From Gryganskiella cystojenkinii (taxonomy: Eukaryota; Mortierellomycota; Mortierellomycetes; Mortierellales; Mortierellaceae): 20,852 nucleotides of DNA. The notes beneath the pieces were generated by a model that saw only the letters and a program-made list of their open reading frames with translations, was not told the DNA's origin and did not search any database. This document shows, one piece after another, positions 18,407 through 20,852 of the stretch. The stretch spans positions 286 to 21,137 of the forward strand of contig JAAAIG010000680.1 in assembly GCA_015852425.1 (NCBI GenBank), read 5' to 3'. The stretch's first letter is position 1. Each line of letters begins with the position of its first letter. The position numbers and the translations under genes were made by a program.

Positions 18407-20798
18407 TTAGCGTTTGATGAATGTCTTTGTCAGTAGGGCCAGGACCTTGTTCACATTAAAGTGGACGTACTCCAAGTCAAGTAACTGGACTTGGTCTTGT
18501 TGCTATTGTCCAAATGAGAAATATAAAAAAATACGCTATAGTTAATATGTCTGAAGGTTGTGACCTTGTCATCGACGGTCGAGGTCACTGAAGTGATTCC
18601 TAAGTGTTACCTTCTCGAGTAAATCATCCAGCTTCAAGTCCATCTCAAGGATAGCCTTATCACGACCCTTGTAATGCAGCGCAATAATAAACGTCCCTGG
18701 AATAGGTGAGGTGATGTTGAAAAAGATATTGCTTCGACTAATAGTCGAGAATAGGAGGAAAATTGGACAGCGATGTTAGTCACCAACAAAAAAAAAAAAG
18801 GAAAGATATGATTTCGGCGACAGGAGATCAAGGTCCGAGATCTTACCGGTTCTCGGGAACATTACTCTCTGCAATAACTCCATCCTTCTCCAACTGGTGG
18901 TGTGTAAACTTGAATGGTCCCAGAACCTGCTGTTTGCCTTTCTTGGCTTCCTTTCCACCAACTGTAACCACACCAACACCCGAACCCTGACCGGGGCTGC
19001 TTCCACCTCCACTCTGCATACGAACGTTCTGCAAATAAGCCTTGTACGAATCCAATTGCGATCGGAGGTAATTGTTGTGGTCGCCAATGGTCTTGTATAC
19101 ACTCTCGAGACTGGCAGCTTCCTCGTTGACCTTCTCGCGCAAGTTGCCCAAGTGTCTCAATTCCTCCGTAACCTCCTCCGTCATGAATGTAAACTGATCG
19201 TCGACAACGTTCAGGGCTTCCAACTCGATCAGCATCTCCTTCACTTTGATGCCCTTGCGCACTAAGATCGCATCCTTGGTTGTCGCAGCAGTCTCGGCAA
19301 TCTTCATCAGATCTAACGGTCTCTTGTCAGCAACACCTGGGATGGAACGGATCAGCTGGACCAGGATCGATTTCGTCTCCATGTACATGATATCTGCCTG
19401 GGTAATATTGGTCTCCTGCAGGAAGGATGAAGTCAGGTCCTGGATGGGTGTCTCCCATCGACTGAAGAGTGGAAGAATGATGGTCTTGTTCTCCTTCCTG
19501 GGTACCTGTGGAGGAGCACCTCCAAGTTCGTTCAGACACATCCTGAGGTGATGTTTCTCCTGAGGTGCAAGGGCGTCCCGATGTTGAGTGAGCAGTTGGT
19601 GGGTGTTGAACAACTCGTTCAAAGTGATGTGCAAGTTAATCTCCTTCTTGGACAACGCCATGTATTGATCCATCTACGATACAGAAAAAAAAAGGAATCG
19701 AAGGTTGGTACTTTTGAGCAGACACTATCAAATCCTGTGTTCAACAACTCTCAGTCAATTTAAAACGAACCTCTAGACTCTCGTAGAAATCGCCAACTTC
19801 GCAAAGATCGTTCAAGAATCTGTTTATCCTCGCCTTGTTGTCCTCAACAAAGGGGTTGAGCGTCATCATGTAAGTCTCCTTGGAATATGAGGGCTTGTTA
19901 GCAAGGTTCTGAAGCAACTTTGCAATCTATTTGTACGGAATAGAAAAGAGACATTTCCCGAGTCAGCGGTTTGCCACGAGATGTTCCTTGAGTTTAACAT
20001 TTTGCCACCAGCGCCAAAATAATCTTGTACACTTGCCAGTGTGAGTGTTCTGCGAGGATGTTTGCTGGGTAGCCCATCAACAAGCATGTATGCTTGAGGG
20101 GTGACAATGGCAGGGTTGATGAAACGCAAGAAAAAGAAGCCACCGATAAGCGAGCAAATGGAAAAGTCGGTGGCGTCTGGGTATTTTCGCTATTTAAATG
20201 GTGTCGAAATTAAAAAAAAGTCAAACAAAATGCAGAGTTAGATTGCTGTGATTTCGGTGATATCAGTGTCGACATCGCAATCCCTGTCCTGTCGCTGCGT
20301 TGTTATTGCATTTGTTGTCAACCTGTCTGGAAATTGCGCAAACTCGAGTCGTCGCATATGTACCTTTGTCAAACTGCGAATCTGCTTGCAGATCCAGCGG
20401 ATTCCGTACGGGACCTGGTCCAGTGACTCCAGGATGGTATCCAAGAACGAGTTGGCGATCTCCATGACCATGCTCAAGCGAGGCGCAATGATGGCCTGAA
20501 CATCCGCATTAGCGGCAGCAGTCTCGGGAGGAACACCACGAGGCAAGTGAGGAGGGAGTGAACCTGTGTTTTCCTCGATCTGGTTAATCATTTGCTCGTA
20601 GACCTTGAGCGGGTTTACTTCCAAGTTCAACTCCTTGTGCTCGATAAGACTGTTGATCCTCTCGGACAAGACTGTTTTTAAGTAACTCTGACCGGGTCCA
20701 CGACGCGTGTACGTGGTCATCATGCGAGAGACAGGGGTGTTGGCACGAAGCAGCGAACCGAACTCTGTTGCGGTCTCGAATTGGGCAGACAGCACAGA
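18407..20798 (-). CDS. Ras GTPase-activating protein, Gap1/Sar1 type (3' part only)
   Basis: Six exons are visible (20798-20364, 20189-20037, 19926-19771, 19673-18847, 18737-18611, 18502-18407), giving 597 C-terminal residues; the 5' end lies beyond the window, and 20799-20852 is intron. The RasGAP domain is clear: SLLRANTPVSRMMTTYTRRG, QVPYGIRWICKQIRSLTK and GGFFFLRFINPAIVTP. The Arg in SLLRANT sits where the catalytic arginine finger of p120GAP lies, and the FLR..NPA motif is intact, so this should be a working GAP that switches off Ras. After a linker comes the RasGAP C-terminal domain shared with IQGAPs, ending LALLTKTFIKR. IQGAPs lack the arginine finger, which argues for a Gap1/Sar1-type protein rather than an IQGAP scaffold, although calponin and IQ regions cannot be checked here. 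One intron (19927-20036) has a GC donor. Confidence 0.93.
19927..20036 (-). other. GC-AG intron in the RasGAP gene
   Basis: The exon ends ACACTG and the intron starts GCAAGT, the standard consensus for GC donors, and ends AAATAG. Joining there gives RRTLTL followed by IAKLLQNLANK, as expected from IQGAP-related proteins. The nearest GT (four bases on) would break the frame with this acceptor. Confidence 0.8.
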
Positions 20799-20852
20799 CT
20801 AAATGAAGGAGAGACATGGGGAAGGAGGGGTCGAAACACCGAGGATTTGTAT

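Noticed and set aside
18407..20798. IQGAP scaffold protein
   Set aside because: The arginine-finger position is Arg, unlike IQGAPs, and no IQ or calponin region is visible; kept only as an alternative until the 5' end is seen.
1..20852. CRISPR arrays, tRNA or rRNA genes, insertion sequences
   Set aside because: No regularly spaced repeats, cloverleaf sequences with tRNA A/B boxes, or transposase-like frames were seen by eye; a tRNA scan and repeat search would settle it.

Overview
This is nuclear DNA from a filamentous fungus. Genes are interrupted by many short introns (mostly about 45 to 235 nt, GT..AG with CT-rich 3' ends), promoters are CT-rich on the coding strand, and 3' ends carry AATAAA-like signals. 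The gene repertoire (a PAS-GATA regulator of the white-collar kind, a secreted subtilase, a Gap1-type RasGAP, a compact phosphatidylserine synthase) fits Mucoromycota or Mortierellomycota best. A Mortierella-like source is my inference, not something the sequence proves. I see no prokaryotic features, tRNAs, rRNAs, CRISPR arrays or intact transposons.

Layout, left to right: NIP7 ribosome-biogenesis factor (104-1039, +, 4 exons); VPS39/Vam6 HOPS subunit (1183-5044, -, 12 exons), convergent with NIP7; CDP-diacylglycerol--serine phosphatidyltransferase (5411-6736, -, 5 exons); a superoxide-dismutase-fold protein that has lost most metal ligands and is best read as a mitochondrial small-ribosomal-subunit protein of the mS42/mS43 group (7246-8452, -, 4 exons); a 273 bp shared promoter with a central TCACGTGA palindrome; a small Miro-like EF-hand protein (8726-9524, +, 4 exons); a stretch of about 1.45 kb without a confident gene; an unrecognised 4-exon gene (10980-11832, +); a PAS-GATA (WC-2-like) transcription factor (12087-15154, -, 4 exons); a subtilisin-like protease with signal peptide and I9 propeptide (15635-17952, -, 5 exons); and the 3' part of a Ras GTPase-activating protein (18407-20798, -, 6 exons seen, cut by the window edge).

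I rebuilt exon structures by joining frames at splice sites and checking phase and family resemblance; all nine models keep frame from the chosen start, or from the window edge, to the stop. Two introns (VPS39 intron 1 and one in the RasGAP) only fit the protein family if the donor is GC rather than GT. The genes do not form a pathway; this is mostly an ordinary housekeeping and regulatory stretch. The items most worth a second look are the SOD-fold protein and its duplicated splice acceptor, the unrecognised gene and the unassigned stretch before it, the GC-AG introns, and the tandem repeat between the protease and the PAS-GATA gene. I did not find clear evidence of a novel multi-gene system.
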